Below, one piece after another: positions 12,315 through 26,045 of a DNA stretch of 64,000 bases. Origin of the DNA: Antennarius striatus (Eukaryota > Chordata > Actinopteri > Lophiiformes > Antennariidae); NCBI RefSeq assembly GCF_040054535.1, contig NC_090783.1:809001-873000 (forward strand), given 5' to 3'. The notes beneath the pieces are model-generated. The model was not told the DNA's origin. It did not search any database and saw nothing but the letters and a program-made list of their open reading frames with translations. Position 1 is the first letter of the stretch; every line of letters starts with the position of its first letter. The position numbers and the translations under genes are program-made.

Positions 12315-14768
12315 TCACCTCCCCACCGGGGGCGCCGGGGGGGCTCCCCTGATCATGGCTGAGGGCAGAAGGAGGGGCGGGGTCACTATGGGTCAACAGT
12401 TTGTGTTGTTTTGGTGCAAAAAGAAATAACTAATAAACACTTTTAGTCAATAAAAAACAAACAAGTGCGTCGGGGGCGGGGCCTCCTACCCTTGTTGCTC
12501 CTGCTGGGGTAGATCTTGCTGAAGTGCCTGTACTCCTCTGGGGGGGGCAGGTCCTCGATGGGGTGGAAGTTAAACTTGGATTCGAAATCATCTGCAGGAA
12601 GACAGACAGGAAGCAGCAGGTTGAAGGGGGGGGGTCCGTTTGGGGTGACAGGGGCCCAGATCCCAAACCGGACCCCACCCGCTGTGGACTAGAACCCCCC
12701 CCCTGCCAGACACGGCGGTGACTCACCAATGATGGACTTGGAGGTGGAGAAGGAGTTGTGTCCGTTCCGGATGGGTGGGGGCGGCGGGGGGGGTCCAGCA
12801 GGGGTTCTGGAGTTGGATGATGATGATAAGGAGGAAGAGGAGGGAGGAGGGGGCGGTTTGCCCCCTCGGCTGTGGGGCTCAGAGGCGGCCGAACTGTGGC
12901 CGCGGTACGGGGGAGGGGGAGGAGGGGCGTCACGACCGCCGTTCCGAGACCCAAGGGACGGCACCTGGGGGGCTGGACGACAAACGACAGGAAGGTCTGC
13001 AATCAGCGCCGAGCGGGGGGGTCAGCTGTAACTAATACATGTAACTAAATGTAATGTAACATGAATACATGTAACTCCTTAATGTTAAACACGTAATAAA
13101 TTCAGTTATTCAAGTTACAAACATAGTTTGTAACTTGAATAACTAATGTTTGTTTCTCTGTTCTAACATAAATCCTTTTCATTTGTCAGGTTATTAAACC
13201 CACAGAACTCCATCAATCAAGGATCAAACTATCAATCAATAAAGAAAAATAACATCAGACACAAGTTAGGACATTAACTTTGTTCACTACGTTCAAAGTT
13301 AAACCAGGTTGAATTAGTGCATTGTGGGAAATGTAGTTTCTGGTCAAAGATACTTTATTTATCCCGGAGGAAATTGTACACACTGTTGACCTATTAATTT
13401 TTAGATGCTGACACACAGAATGATGTGGAGGGCCACATTTGGCCCCCGGGCCTTGAGTTTGACAGACAGGAGGAATGCAGGAAGCTTCAGGAATGTAGAG
13501 CGACCAGGACGCCTCCTGACCAATCACAACACAGCTCTGGTGACATGTGACTTCCTGTTTAGTGTTCTGATAATTCGTGTGTTTCCTCTGAGTCTGGACC
13601 TAAAAGGGGTGTGACTGAGTGCTATTATGGGATGTTTCCTCCCCAGGAAGATCCACTTCTGATTGACTGCCGATGATCAATCATCTGCAGCGTGTGTGTG
13701 TGTGTGTGTGTGTGTGCACGCGGTACCTGTTCGTCTTCCCGGCGGCTCCCTGGCGGGGGGCGGGGGCCTCCCCCCCATCTGGTTGGATGGCGATGATGAC
13801 GGCGGTGGGGGCGGGGCGTGGCTGCGCCCCTGGCCACCGACCCCAGACGAGTTTTTCTTGTGCAGGGAGTTGCGCCTCTGGGGGAGCTCCGGAGCCCCGC
13901 CCCCGTCGCCGTGGGACGGCCCATTGGAGGCGTTACCCGACGGCCTGTACGGCGGAGGGGGGGGCGGAGCAGAGGAGCCGCCGGTGGGCGGTCTGCTGGA
14001 GGAGGGAGGCGGCTTCACCGAGCTGGGAGGGGTGGGGCCTCTGTTGGGTGTGGGTGGGAGGGGCTTCTCTCTGCTGTGGGAGGAGGAGGATGAAGGGGCT
14101 TTCTGATTGGATGGCGGAGCGTTGCTACGACCGCCTCTGCTGAATGGCGGCGGTGGGGGCGGGGCCGAGGTGCTGTGCTTCATCCCGCCCCCGGAGGAGG
14201 CGGAGCTGCTGCTGCTGGAGGGGCGGGAGATGTCGGGGAGCGACGGGCGCTGGGAGCGCGGCTCCAGCGACGAGGGCTTAGTCGGGGGGGAGGGGGAGCT
14301 GGAGCGGCCCGACGGGGGCCGGGGGGCCGCCGGCCGGGACCCCGGGGGCCGCAGGGCAGATCTGCCTACCGAGCCTTCTGGGGGGGAGGGGAGAGGGGTG
14401 CAATACGGAAAACACATTAAAGTTATTAAAGTCAGTCGGGTCAAAGGTCACAAATGAGTCTTTTTGCTGACTCGTCAGTGATGTCATCAGTGATGTCATC
14501 AGTGACATCACACCAGACTTACTCAGGATAAAACGACCACATGACGCGGCCCCTTACCTCCGATTGGGCGTAGCTTCGGCACGCCTCCTTGGAAAAGCCC
14601 GCCCATTCCCATTGGGGCTCCGCCTCCAAATCCTCCTCCTCCTCCTCCTCCTCCTCCTCCTCCTCCCCCGCCTCCTCCTGACTCTGGTGAACAGATTGAC
14701 GTCAGATTAGACGGACATGGAGGAACACACACGCGTGTCCCGTCATGTTGAATAACTCCATTCCTTGC

Positions 14769-14817
<49 letters not shown>

Positions 14818-14845
14818 GTGTGCGTGTGTGTGCGTGTGTGTGCGT

Positions 14846-14877
<32 letters not shown>

Positions 14878-14996
14878 TAGACGTGTTGAGACATGATTAG
14901 CTGTGACCGCCCGCAAATCAGAGAAACAACAGAAAACATCTCAGGTTTAGAATCTAATCTATAATCTATGATCTATAATCTCATCCAATCCCACCG

Positions 14997-15059
<63 letters not shown>

Positions 15060-15390
15060 CTCACTCTCCAGCACCGGGGCGCTGCGGTCGTTGATCCCGT
15101 TGGTCTTCTTTAGCCGCGTTCCTTTGCAGATTTCTGACAGCAGCGCTCCGCGGTCTTTGGACTCAGACGAGCTCAGTTTGGGGGGGGTCGTATTCGCCTG
15201 CGGAGACAGAGCACAGAAGGTTCACACCCCCACCACACCCCACCCCCCCACACACACACCCACGTGGCCCCACCTGAGCTACACGTACCCCACGCGTCAC
15301 TTCATGTGACGCATTCTGGACACTCACCTGACCCAAGGTGGGGGGAGGAGGGGGTCCTGGGGGCGGCGGGGGCGGGGGAGGGATGGGCAT
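12315..15390 (-). CDS. wipf2: WAS/WASL-interacting protein family member 2 (WIRE/WICH)
   Basis: Cytoplasmic adaptor that binds N-WASP/WASP and actin and promotes filopodia and actin remodelling. Seven coding exons: 15328-15390, 15065-15197, 14558-14683, 13727-14377, 12727-12972, 12490-12591 and 12315-12358, giving 454 codons (human about 440). It starts [18 protein letters not shown], the WIPF2 start. Exon 2 carries the WH2-type actin-binding segment ([15 protein letters not shown], then NDRSAPVLE). Exon 3 is glycine-rich and ends [13 protein letters not shown]. Exon 4 has [14 protein letters not shown]. Exon 6 has the WASP-binding [18 protein letters not shown] and [10 protein letters not shown]. 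It ends [15 protein letters not shown]1 and WIPF3 differ at the start and at the [11 protein letters not shown] motif. The exon 5 acceptor was chosen to keep frame (TCGTCCAG). Introns hold TG repeats. Confidence 0.93.
13419..13466 (-). mobile_element. hAT-type terminal-repeat fragment in WIPF2 intron 4
   Basis: On the minus strand it reads GTCAAACTCAAGGCCCGGGG then CCAAATGTGGCCC, the end sequence of a widespread hAT non-autonomous family. Only one end is visible. A retroelement tail-like ACTTTATTTATCCCGGAGGA lies just left of it at about 13350. Confidence 0.45.
14771..14877 (+). repeat. TG/CG-TG microsatellite (WIPF2 intron 2)
   Basis: Over 100 bp of TG repeats with GC interruptions in the second half. 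Confidence 0.95.
14999..15058 (+). repeat. (TG)n microsatellite next to the WIPF2 exon 2 donor
   Basis: A pure TG run of about 60 bp ends within ten bases of the exon 2 donor at 15064. On the gene strand a long CA run follows the donor at once; intronic CA repeats can influence splicing through hnRNP L. Confidence 0.95.
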
Positions 15391-15540
15391 CTTGTCCCGT
15401 TGGCACCTCTCTGCTGGGGGGGTGAGGATGAGGGGGGGGCGACTTCACCGTCCGAACTCGGCCGACGCGCTTTGACTCCTACAAAACAGAAAGACACAAC
15501 TGAGCGTGGCTATGGTGACCTTTGAACCCTGGAGCTAGTG

Positions 15541-15546
15541 AACACA

Positions 15547-15577
<31 letters not shown>

Positions 15578-15692
15578 TTGGCTGGCCCCGCCCCGCCTGG
15601 GGCTACACACTTCCAGTGCCGAGCAGGTTTTCACAGAGGGAAGCAGAAGGAATCTCACCCAGCGAGCCAATCAGCCGCTGACGCAGAGGCAA

Positions 15693-15739
<47 letters not shown>

Positions 15740-15755
15740 TGTGTGTGTGTGTGTG
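15541..15755. repeat. Opposed CA and TG microsatellites upstream of WIPF2 exon 1
   Basis: A CA run (about 15541-15577) and a TG run (about 15694-15755) lie in inverted orientation, separated by about 115 bp of unique sequence. They could pair as a long hairpin. Confidence 0.85.
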
Positions 15756-16223
15756 AGGGGGGGGGTGTCCTCTTGGACTACAACCAAACGATCAGAAGAG
15801 AGTTTGAAACAGACTGAAACGCTCTTGTTAATCTGGCAGAGGAATAAAAACACGCTAACACGCTAGCTCTGCCGGTGTCACATGACCACACGCGTGTGGC
15901 GACCTCTGACCTGTGCAGTTAAAACAACACACAACATCAACAAGTATGACGACGTTGATCTGGACTCTGGAAAGGCCTGATGGGAATTTTCCACGTCCTG
16001 ACAAACTGCCGACCGAAGCGATTCTCCTGATGGGGGGGGCATCAACAACCTGGAGGACGTCTGTGGAAACGACCAGAGATGGTGATGATGTCATCAAACA
16101 GGAAGCGTGACTGAATCTACACCAAACGCTGACGAAACAAAGACCAGAGCCGCCGGTTTGGACGCATCAACGGCCACCGTGTCCACTGGGGCGGTGCAGC
16201 GAAGGAAAGGTAGTGCAAGATGA

Positions 16224-16675
16224 TAATGGACCCGTCTACTGCCTGGATAACACCCAATGGACCCGTCTACTGCCTGGATAACACCTAATGGCCCCGTCTA
16301 CTGTCTGGATAACACCCAATGGACCCGTCTACTGCCTGGATAACACCCAATGGACCCGTCTACTGCCTGGGTAACACCCAATGGACCCGTCTACTGCCTG
16401 GATAACACCTAATGGACCCGTCTACTGCCTGGATAACACCCAATGGACCCGTCTACTGCCTGGGTAACACTTAATGGACCCGTCTACTGTCTGTATAACA
16501 CCCAATGGAGCCGTCTACTGCCTGGGTAACACCCAATGGACCCGTCTACTGCCTGGATAACACCCAATGGACCCCTCTACTGCCTGGATAACACCCAATG
16601 GACCCGTCTACTGCCTGGGTAACACTTAATGGACCCGTCTACTGCCTGGATAACACCTGATGGACCCGTCTAGTA
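16224..16675. repeat. 31-bp minisatellite in the WIPF2 5' intron
   Basis: About 14-15 copies of a 31-bp unit starting AATGGACCCGTCTACTGCCT and ending GGATAACACCC, with scattered substitutions (GGGTAAC, TTAATGG). Confidence 0.95.
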
Positions 16676-16971
16676 CCTGGATCCCCTAACCAGAGACCCC
16701 TCCAGTCTCTGGTTCCTCTCAGCTCAGTCTGTTTATTTCTGGTGGACCAATGATTCCATTTTCACTCAACCAGAAGTCAAGCTGAAGGCGAACAAACTGG
16801 ATGGTGACTCAAGGCGATCCGACCCAACGGGACTCAAGAGGGTTTGGATCTGCTTGATCAGACCTCTGGTGGTCGGGTCTGACGTTCAACACATCAGAAG
16901 CAGCTTTGAGGGAGCAGAAACGGTCCTGATCCTCCTGACGCCCAACCTGAGATCCACCGATAGCGGTGATA

Positions 16972-17303
16972 CAGTAATCCCTCGCTTATTCACTCTTGAA
17001 GATGAGCGGCTTCACTACATTGCATATTTTTAGTAGGTAGTCACGTGATACCGTACGCACATGCTATTGGCTGACAGCATCCGTTGTGTTCCGACTCACG
17101 GTTCCTTTTGCGACTTTTCTTGAATCCAAAAGTGCTTTAAACAGTCTGTCGGAGTGTGTGAAAAGGTAATACAGATAGAGGGTGGTTTAATATAAACGTT
17201 TAAAATAACCGTAAATGATAAAATAGTTTGTCGCTTTTTTGCAGAATTTGTTTTTCACAGGTGGTCCTGGAACGCATTAACCACGAGGAACGAGAGATTA
17301 CTG
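16972..17303. mobile_element. Pogo/Tigger-like non-autonomous DNA element
   Basis: Inverted ends CAGTAATCCCTCG... and ...CGAGAGATTACTG are flanked by TA on both sides (16970-16971, 17304-17305), the target duplication of the Tc1/mariner superfamily. At 332 bp with no open frame it cannot move by itself. The end sequence resembles pogo/Tigger families. It lies in the WIPF2 5' intron. Confidence 0.8.
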
Positions 17304-17934
17304 TATATTTTTTATTCATATTTTTATATAAACTGTCTCCCAATCTATAAAAACAGGAAACCGTTTAAAAAACAAACTAAATAAACTTTAAAAACCTTAA
17401 CGGTGTTAATATGTTAACTGTTAAGTGTCCCTGTTTGACGTTACCAACAAAAGAACTTTCAGAAAAGTAGAATAAAAAGTCTTTCTTGTTCTTTAATGAT
17501 TTGTTCAGACCAACAGGCCGTGACCTCTGACCCCTGTCACGTGACTAATCCTTCCCATTCTCCGTCAGCGGGAGGTGAGGTCTGGAAGTAGGTCACGGCC
17601 GTTGACGTCCGTTGACCCAAACGCATCACCTGTGTGTGAGGCCGCGCCGACAAATACACCCGGAAGTTGGACACCTGTGGGGGTTTTCAGTGACGTCACC
17701 AAACCGATCGCCTCCAGGAACTCAGAATCAGTCACAAAAGTTAACTCAAACGGAAACTTCAGCAAAATCAGGACAAAAACAAACAACATTCAAACCGAGT
17801 GACATGAAGTTCCACCTGAAACCGGAGCTCCGGCCCCCCCCCGGCCGCTCCCAGGTGAACCTCCGGTGGAAAACACACCTGGGTGGGATTAGTTAGCCTC
17901 AGCCTGCCGGCGGCTCACTCACCCTGGCTCGGTG

Positions 17935-18360
17935 GACACGTCTGGCGGCCCGGGACTCCCCAACAACATGGACCTGACGAGCAGTGGGACACCTGGGGTG
18001 GGACACCTGGGGTGGGGGGGTGGTGCTGACAAGTCCCGGTGATGCGACCGAAAGTCACCCGAAACACCGACGGGTTAGCCGGCTAACGCTAGCGGCTAGC
18101 TTCGGTTAGCTGGTTAGCATGGAGCTGTTTACCTCCAGCTGTCAGTCAGCGCGGTCCGGCTGGCTTTAACTTCTGTCGGAAGGATTTTCTCTACGGGAAA
18201 GAAGTGCGAAATTCACTCCCGACGGCGTTCGAGAGTCGTTTCAGGCGGCAACGGAAACTTTAGCCGCACTCCTGCCCGGCGAGCGGAGCCATACTCGCCG
18301 TTAACAGACTTTTATCGGACCGTCTCAGAAACCCGGAAACGGGCCGACCGACACAAAATG
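17935..18360 (-). promoter_or_regulatory. Probable WIPF2 non-coding first exon and CpG-rich promoter
   Basis: A donor-like CCAGG|GTGAGTGAGC on the minus strand near 17930 closes a GC-rich block that reaches about 18360. No coding exon of WIPF2 lies here, so this is the likely 5' UTR exon plus promoter. It is divergent to MRPL21, whose ATG is about 440 bp away. Confidence 0.45.
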
Positions 18361-18767
18361 GAGGCGACGTGTGTTGCGTTCAGGTGCTGCTCGGAACTTC
18401 TACGACTTGACTCGAGTTTCCGTCGTGGGCACAAGGAGTTTTCTTTTAGTTGAAAGAAAAATGCTTTCATTTCTTTCCATTAAACAACGCATATTAGCTG
18501 ATTCCGCTTGTGACTCAAATGATTTGCTCAAAAATAAACACATGGACCCGTAAAGCTGAACTCCCTCCTGCCATAATGCTATTGCTTACATGTTAACTAA
18601 TAGATAACAACCTAATAATACATGTATTCAAGTAAATAGTGGGAGATTCTCTACGTATTACCGCTTGTAAAATACATTTATGTGAGTGTTATTAACCATT
18701 TAATCCTTCTAATTCTCTTTCGCCACGACAGGATTCCTAAAAATCTCACGCAACTATAAATCCCTCA

Positions 18768-18804
18768 CGCATGCGCAGTACGCTCATTTCCTGTAAAGAT
18801 GGCG
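18768..18804 (+). promoter_or_regulatory. MRPL21 core promoter: NRF1, ETS and YY1-like motifs
   Basis: CGCATGCGCA (18768-18777) matches the NRF1 core. ATTTCCTGT (18786-18794) is an ETS/GABP site on the minus strand. AAGATGGCG overlaps the start codon and matches the YY1 initiator. This trio is typical of nuclear genes for mitochondrial proteins and sits within 35 bp of the ATG. Confidence 0.65.
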
Positions 18805-19368
18805 CTGATCAGGACAGCGGAGCTGTGGAGGGCGTGCGGCAGGTTGTTGCCCCTGTTCCCCTCCGCTATCAGAACCCAGAGCTCCGTGACCGTGGGCCCG
18901 GTGCCCCGAACCTCCCTGTCCAGCCCCCCGTGGCCGGAACCAGCGATCCACGACCCGGAGGAGGAGCGCAGCCGCCATGCGGCGGTGGTCCGCACCGTGA
19001 ACGAGAAGCTCCGGCGGCGGGACTTCGGCCGGCTGTTCGCCGTGGTCCACTTCGCGGGTCACCAGTGGAAGGTGACGAGCGAAGACCTGATCCTGGTGGA
19101 GAACCACATCGAGGCGGAGTGCGGGGACCGGATCCGGATGGAGAAGGTGCTGCTGGTGGGCGCGGAGGACTTCACCCTGCTGGGGAGGCCCCTGCTGGGG
19201 GGCGAGCTGGTCCGGGTGGAGGCCACGGTGGTCGAGAAGACCGAGTCGTGGCCCCGGATCCACATGCGCTTCTGGAAGAGACACCGGCACCAGCGCAAGA
19301 AGGTCGTCATCCAGCCGCAGACGGTGCTGCGGATCAACGGCATCGAGCTGGCCCCCACGCTGACGTGA
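18799..19368 (+). CDS. mrpl21: Mitochondrial large-subunit ribosomal protein bL21m, intronless
   Basis: Component of the mitochondrial 39S ribosomal subunit. One uninterrupted 189-codon frame, starting AAGATGGCG. The N-terminus is Arg/Leu/Ala-rich, as expected for mitochondrial import. Conserved blocks are [67 protein letters not shown] and [14 protein letters not shown], covering the whole L21 domain. The length is close to human MRPL21 (about 205). The human gene has several introns; here there are none, yet the frame is intact, a mitochondrial-type promoter precedes it and a poly(A) signal follows. There is no long A tract after the signal. Codons are strongly GC-rich. Confidence 0.95.
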   Translation: MALIRTAELWRACGRLLPLFPSAIRTQSSVTVGPVPRTSLSSPPWPEPAIHDPEEERSRHAAVVRTVNEKLRRRDFGRLFAVVHFAGHQWKVTSEDLILVENHIEAECGDRIRMEKVLLVGAEDFTLLGRPLLGGELVRVEATVVEKTESWPRIHMRFWKRHRHQRKKVVIQPQTVLRINGIELAPTLT

Positions 19369-19495
19369 TGCTGAGGCTGGGGGGCCTCACACACGGTAAC
19401 ATGCTAAAAGCATGTTTAAAAACATGTTTAAAAACATACGAGAACACGTGAGGGGCAGGACAACACTCGGGACTGTGGGTTACATTACACCTGTG

Positions 19496-19501
19496 AATAA
19501 A
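19496..19501 (+). terminator. MRPL21 poly(A) signal
   Basis: AATAAA about 130 bp beyond the stop codon, followed by a TG-containing stretch. Confidence 0.65.
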
Positions 19502-19681
19502 AACCACCTGCTGACCTCCAGCTCCTGTCTGACGTCACTGTTGATGATGATGATGATGAAGATTGAAACACCTGATGAGTAATAGTTGTTTATTCTGGAG
19601 AACATTCAAGTGTTCAGGGTTGAATGTTAGTTTTATAGTCATCTGAAGACTGTTTGGCTGACCTCTACATGACCTCTACAT

Positions 19682-20239
19682 CAGTGGTCCCCCACCCCCG
19701 GTCCGCGGACCGGAACCGGTCCGTGGGTCATTTGGTACCGGGCCGTACAGAAAGAATAAATAACTTACATTACTTCTGTTTCATTTGTTTCAGAGTCTGA
19801 AAGATCTTTTATTTTGAAAATGTTACTCGATTCTGTTACATCCGTCTGTCAGTGGACCCCGAGGGACATCGGGTACCGGGCGACACACAAACTTTTGACT
19901 TTTTTTTTAAATTGATTACCAGACTAAAGATTTTATTTTGAAAAGTGACGCACAGACGAATGCGCGCGTCTGTCTCGCTTGACAGGTCTGGGTCACGTGA
20001 CAGGTTACCAGCCGTTACCCCTAAATTAAGCGCCCACAACCGCCCCAGTGTTCTGGATTAAAGTCAAGGTAGATAATCCTGAGATCGCCCAAAAAGTATC
20101 TTACTTGTTTCCATTCCCAACCTCCTGTCTCTGTGAAGTGGGATTTTCTGCAGTGACCGTAAAGAAAACCAAACTGGAGTAAACCGGTTAACGATTATCG
20201 AGCAAATGAAGGCTGGACTAAAACGGTTGGGGGCCGCTG
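19682..20239 (+). mobile_element. hAT element, internally deleted, with transposase C-terminus
   Basis: The left end CAGTGGTCCCCCACCCC pairs with the right end GGTTGGGGGCCGCTG, and flanking CTCTACAT / GTTTACAT agree at 6 of 8 positions as a hAT target duplication. At about 20050-20180 the plus strand encodes VFWIKVKVDNPEIAQKVSYL followed by FPFPTSCLCEVGFSAVT, the C-terminal dimerisation region of hAT transposases. The rest of the transposase is missing. Confidence 0.8.
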
Positions 20240-20428
20240 GTTTACATGACCTCTACATGATCTCCTCCTGACCTTTCATGCGTGTTCTTACCATGATGGA
20301 GGAATGAAGAAGCCAGAATCACTTCATCAAAGTCATTTATTGATTAATGGTTAACAGTCATCACATGATTTCCATGCTAACACTGGTATCGGTAATGTAA
20401 CTCAACTAGTTATTGATCTAATTATTAA

Positions 20429-20708
20429 CTAGGATATTGTGGAGGACTACAAGTACTTGGGGGTCCACACTGACAATAAACTAAACAGGGGGAGGCACAC
20501 TGATGCCCCTACAGGAAAGGCCAAAGCTGACTTTTCTGAGGAGGCTGAGGTCTTTCAACATCTGCAGCACCTTGATGAGGATGTTCTACCAGTCTGGGGG
20601 GGTCAGTGCTGGGGCAGTGGTTGTTTTTTACTTTGTTCTACTGTGGAGTTACTGTAACAAAAAGCACTTTTCCCCTCAGGGATTATTAAAGCATTCTGAT
20701 TCTGATTA
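20429..20708 (+). mobile_element. Rex1/Babar LINE 3' end
   Basis: EDYKYLGVHTDNKLN followed, with frame changes, by FLRRLRSFNICSTLMRMFYQ matches the C-terminal reverse-transcriptase region of Rex1. It ends with CCCTCAGGGATTATTAAAGC and a TTCTGAT repeat, the typical Rex1 tail. 5'-truncated fossil between the hAT element and the GIMAP gene. Confidence 0.85.
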
Positions 20709-20815
20709 TTAATGTAACCGTTAACAACTAGTTATTTAAACAGATTAGATCTATTTCCCAACGCCGGCGCCCAACGGGAATGAATGGGTCATGAACTTGT
20801 ATAACTCCACACCCG

Positions 20816-23706
<2,891 letters not shown>

Positions 23707-23758
23707 GTCTGGGTTCCTGTCTGACGGAGATTCTGAGCTGGTCTGGAGTCTGGAGTGC

Positions 23759-23764
23759 TTTATA
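23759..23764 (-). promoter_or_regulatory. TATA box of the three-exon GIMAP gene
   Basis: CCTATAAAG on the gene strand, 53 bp upstream of the ATG, below a GGGCGTGG GC/KLF-type box. Confidence 0.5.
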
Positions 23765-23794
23765 GGCAACAGGCCACGCCCACAAGCTTCTACC

Positions 23795-23806
23795 GAAAGT
23801 GAAACT
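23795..23806 (+). promoter_or_regulatory. Interferon-stimulated response element (ISRE)-like site
   Basis: GAAAGTGAAACT is a perfect GAAANNGAAACT ISRE/IRF match, 89 bp upstream of the GIMAP start codon and just above the GC box and TATA box. Confidence 0.65.
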
Positions 23807-23827
23807 AAAACGAATGGCTTTAAAAAC

Positions 23828-23829
<2 letters not shown>

Positions 23830-23911
<82 letters not shown>

Positions 23912-24017
23912 CTTTTTATGTTTGGTGATGAACTGTTTACAAGAAACCATGTGACATCTGGAAACCCCCTCCGCCACCCCCACCCAGCAATGTTATTCTG
24001 TTGGGTGATTTGTGTGT

Positions 24018-24066
<49 letters not shown>
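23830..24066 (+). repeat. Two TG microsatellites upstream of GIMAP
   Basis: TG runs at about 23830-23907 and 24024-24066 lie directly upstream of the ISRE-containing promoter. Confidence 0.95.
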
Positions 24067-24068
<2 letters not shown>

Positions 24069-24410
24069 CTACAAGTATCACCTGACTTCTTGAAAACCCA
24101 ACATCTTGACTTCCTGCCCCTCCAGCTCTGCTTGCTGTCTTCTTTTACCCCCACTGTCTCTGATCTGATTCTCTGCGTCGCCCGACAGAGAGGACAACCG
24201 GTGTGTGAAGGACTTCACTCAACAATTCCACTCATGTTTGTTTTATTATATATAGTCAAAAGCAGCAGGAAGAGTAGCAGCTGAAATAGTGGGGCTAGCA
24301 GCAGTAGTAATAATATAGTGGAACTAAAGGCAGATGGAGATGATAGACAGGAATTATCAGCAGCAGCTAATAAACCTGAAAGTTTGAGAAATGCTACGTT
24401 TCACTTTTAT

Positions 24411-24590
24411 GAAAACCAGGAGGCCTAGAGGAAGACCAAAGAGGAGGTTTATGGATGTAGTGAAAGAGGACATGAAGGTAGTTGGTGTGAGAGAAGAGGA
24501 TGAGAAGACAGGGTTAGATGGAGGACACTGATTGGCTGTGGAGACCCTGAAGGGAAAAGCCTGAAGGAGAAGAAGACTCTGGGGGAGGGG
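24411..24590 (+). mobile_element. LINE C-terminal fragment
   Basis: RPRGRPKRRFMDVVKEDMKV followed by GVREEDE is the C-terminal end of a common fish LINE open frame. Only this fragment is present; it ends near AT-rich microsatellite. Confidence 0.6.
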
Positions 24591-24635
24591 TACTTCACAA
24601 GCTTATTGGCTTCTACCCGTCAGCCCTTTTTTTTC

Positions 24636-24750
24636 ATATATATATTTATATATATATATATATACTGTATATATTCATTCATTCATTCATCTTCCAACCC
24701 GCTTAATCCGCTAACGCAGGTCGCGGGGGAGCCGGTGCCTATCCCGGCAG
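24636..24750 (-). mobile_element. L2/Maui-like LINE tail with TA and ATTC repeats
   Basis: On the minus strand TGCCGGGATAGGCACCGGCT leads through CGCGACCTGCG to a GAATGAATGAATG tail, an L2-type 3' end. TA repeats follow. Confidence 0.55.
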
Positions 24751-24867
24751 TCTGATATATATGACTGTCCTCACCACTGTCTCTATGATATATACTGTAT
24801 ATATGACATAGATATGATAGATATACACATCCATTTATATATACATATATATATACACAGTATATAT

Positions 24868-25090
24868 AGCCACGCCCACAAGCTTTTGCCAAAAATGAAA
24901 CTAAAACAAATGCCTTTAAAAACACTATAATAACATTGAGGTGTGACCTCCAGCTTTGATTTATTTTATCCATCACCATGACAACCTTCATCAGCCAGTG
25001 TGACCACACTGTACAATGATTAAGATTAAAGATTACAGATTGAAGATCATCTTATTAGCTGATATGAACCGTTTACAAGTAAACACGTGA
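24868..25090 (-). pseudogene. Duplicated GIMAP promoter remnant
   Basis: The order of motifs repeats that of 23761-23960: TATATAGCCACGCCCACAAG, then a decayed ISRE (AAAAATGAAACT), CTTTAAAAACACT and GTTTACAAG. No GIMAP exon follows to the left; LINE tails lie there instead. It marks a lost tandem gene copy. Confidence 0.6.
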
Positions 25091-25189
25091 CCTCTGTTAA
25101 GCTGCCGTCCATCACGTCACCATCAGGGCAGTAGTGAAGTCCAGTTTTTATCATTAGAGGCGGCTGGGCAAAATAAAACCAATTCTCTC

Positions 25190-25900
25190 GAGGTAACAGT
25201 TTGAAGTAGTCATCCACGCCTTTGTCACCACTAGGCTGGACTAGATCAATTCCCTTCATGCGGGGGTCAGTGCTTCCTCCATCTCCCGTCTCCAGACGGT
25301 CCAAAACGCTGCTGCACATCTGCTGACCAGCACCCGTAAACATGAGCACATTACCCCCATTTTAGCCCCACTCCACTGGCTGCCCATACATTTTAGGATC
25401 CATTTTAAATTTATTTTATTTACTTTTAAATCCCTGAATGCCCTTGCCCCGCCTTACCTCTCTGAGCTTCTACACCCCTATGTACCTGCTCGCTCTCTCA
25501 GGTCAGCTGATCAGCTGCTCCTGAGATCCTAAAACCAGACAGAAGCCCAGAGGGGACCGTGTCTTTACTGTTGTGGCTCCTAAATTATGGAATAATCTGC
25601 CTCAGCAGATCAGAAAGACCTCTTCTGTCTGTTTTTAAATCTGTGTGAAGACCTACCTCTTCTCCTTGGCTTTTAACACCTAGATAGACACCAGATTTTA
25701 TTTTATCTTATTTTTTTTATTGCTGATTGTATGCTTTTGCTTTCATCCATATTTTATGTTTTTAATTGATTAATTTTACTTATAATATTTGAGCCATTTT
25801 GTCTTTTATCTATAATGTTTGTTCTTTTTTACGTATTCACCTGTACAGCACTTTGGTGGACTGTGGTTGTGGTAAAGTGCCCAACAAATAAAGATTGTAT
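25190..25900 (+). mobile_element. LINE 3' end (jockey/L2-group type)
   Basis: The plus strand encodes, with breaks, RLQTVQNAAARLLTST, HITPILAPLHWLPIHFRI, LSELLHPYVPARSLRSAD and the FKT-YLF type end. This is the C-terminus of a very common fish LINE, followed by CAGCACTTTGGTG and an AATAAAG signal. 5'-truncated. Confidence 0.7.
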
Positions 25901-26045
25901 TGGACTGGTCTGTCCTCACCACTGTCTCTATGATCTCGTTCACATTTAAATGTTCGACACACTACAGTTTAGCTGTGATCACTTTGACTTTATTGGAGAC
26001 ATCAGGAGTGACGTTGCTGGAACTCAGGTCTACCTCAGAAACGTC

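Noticed and set aside
18771-19451. A 226-codon frame overlapping MRPL21
   Set aside because: Out-of-frame shadow of a GC-rich coding exon; Gly/Arg/Pro composition and no homology, while the MRPL21 frame has all family motifs.
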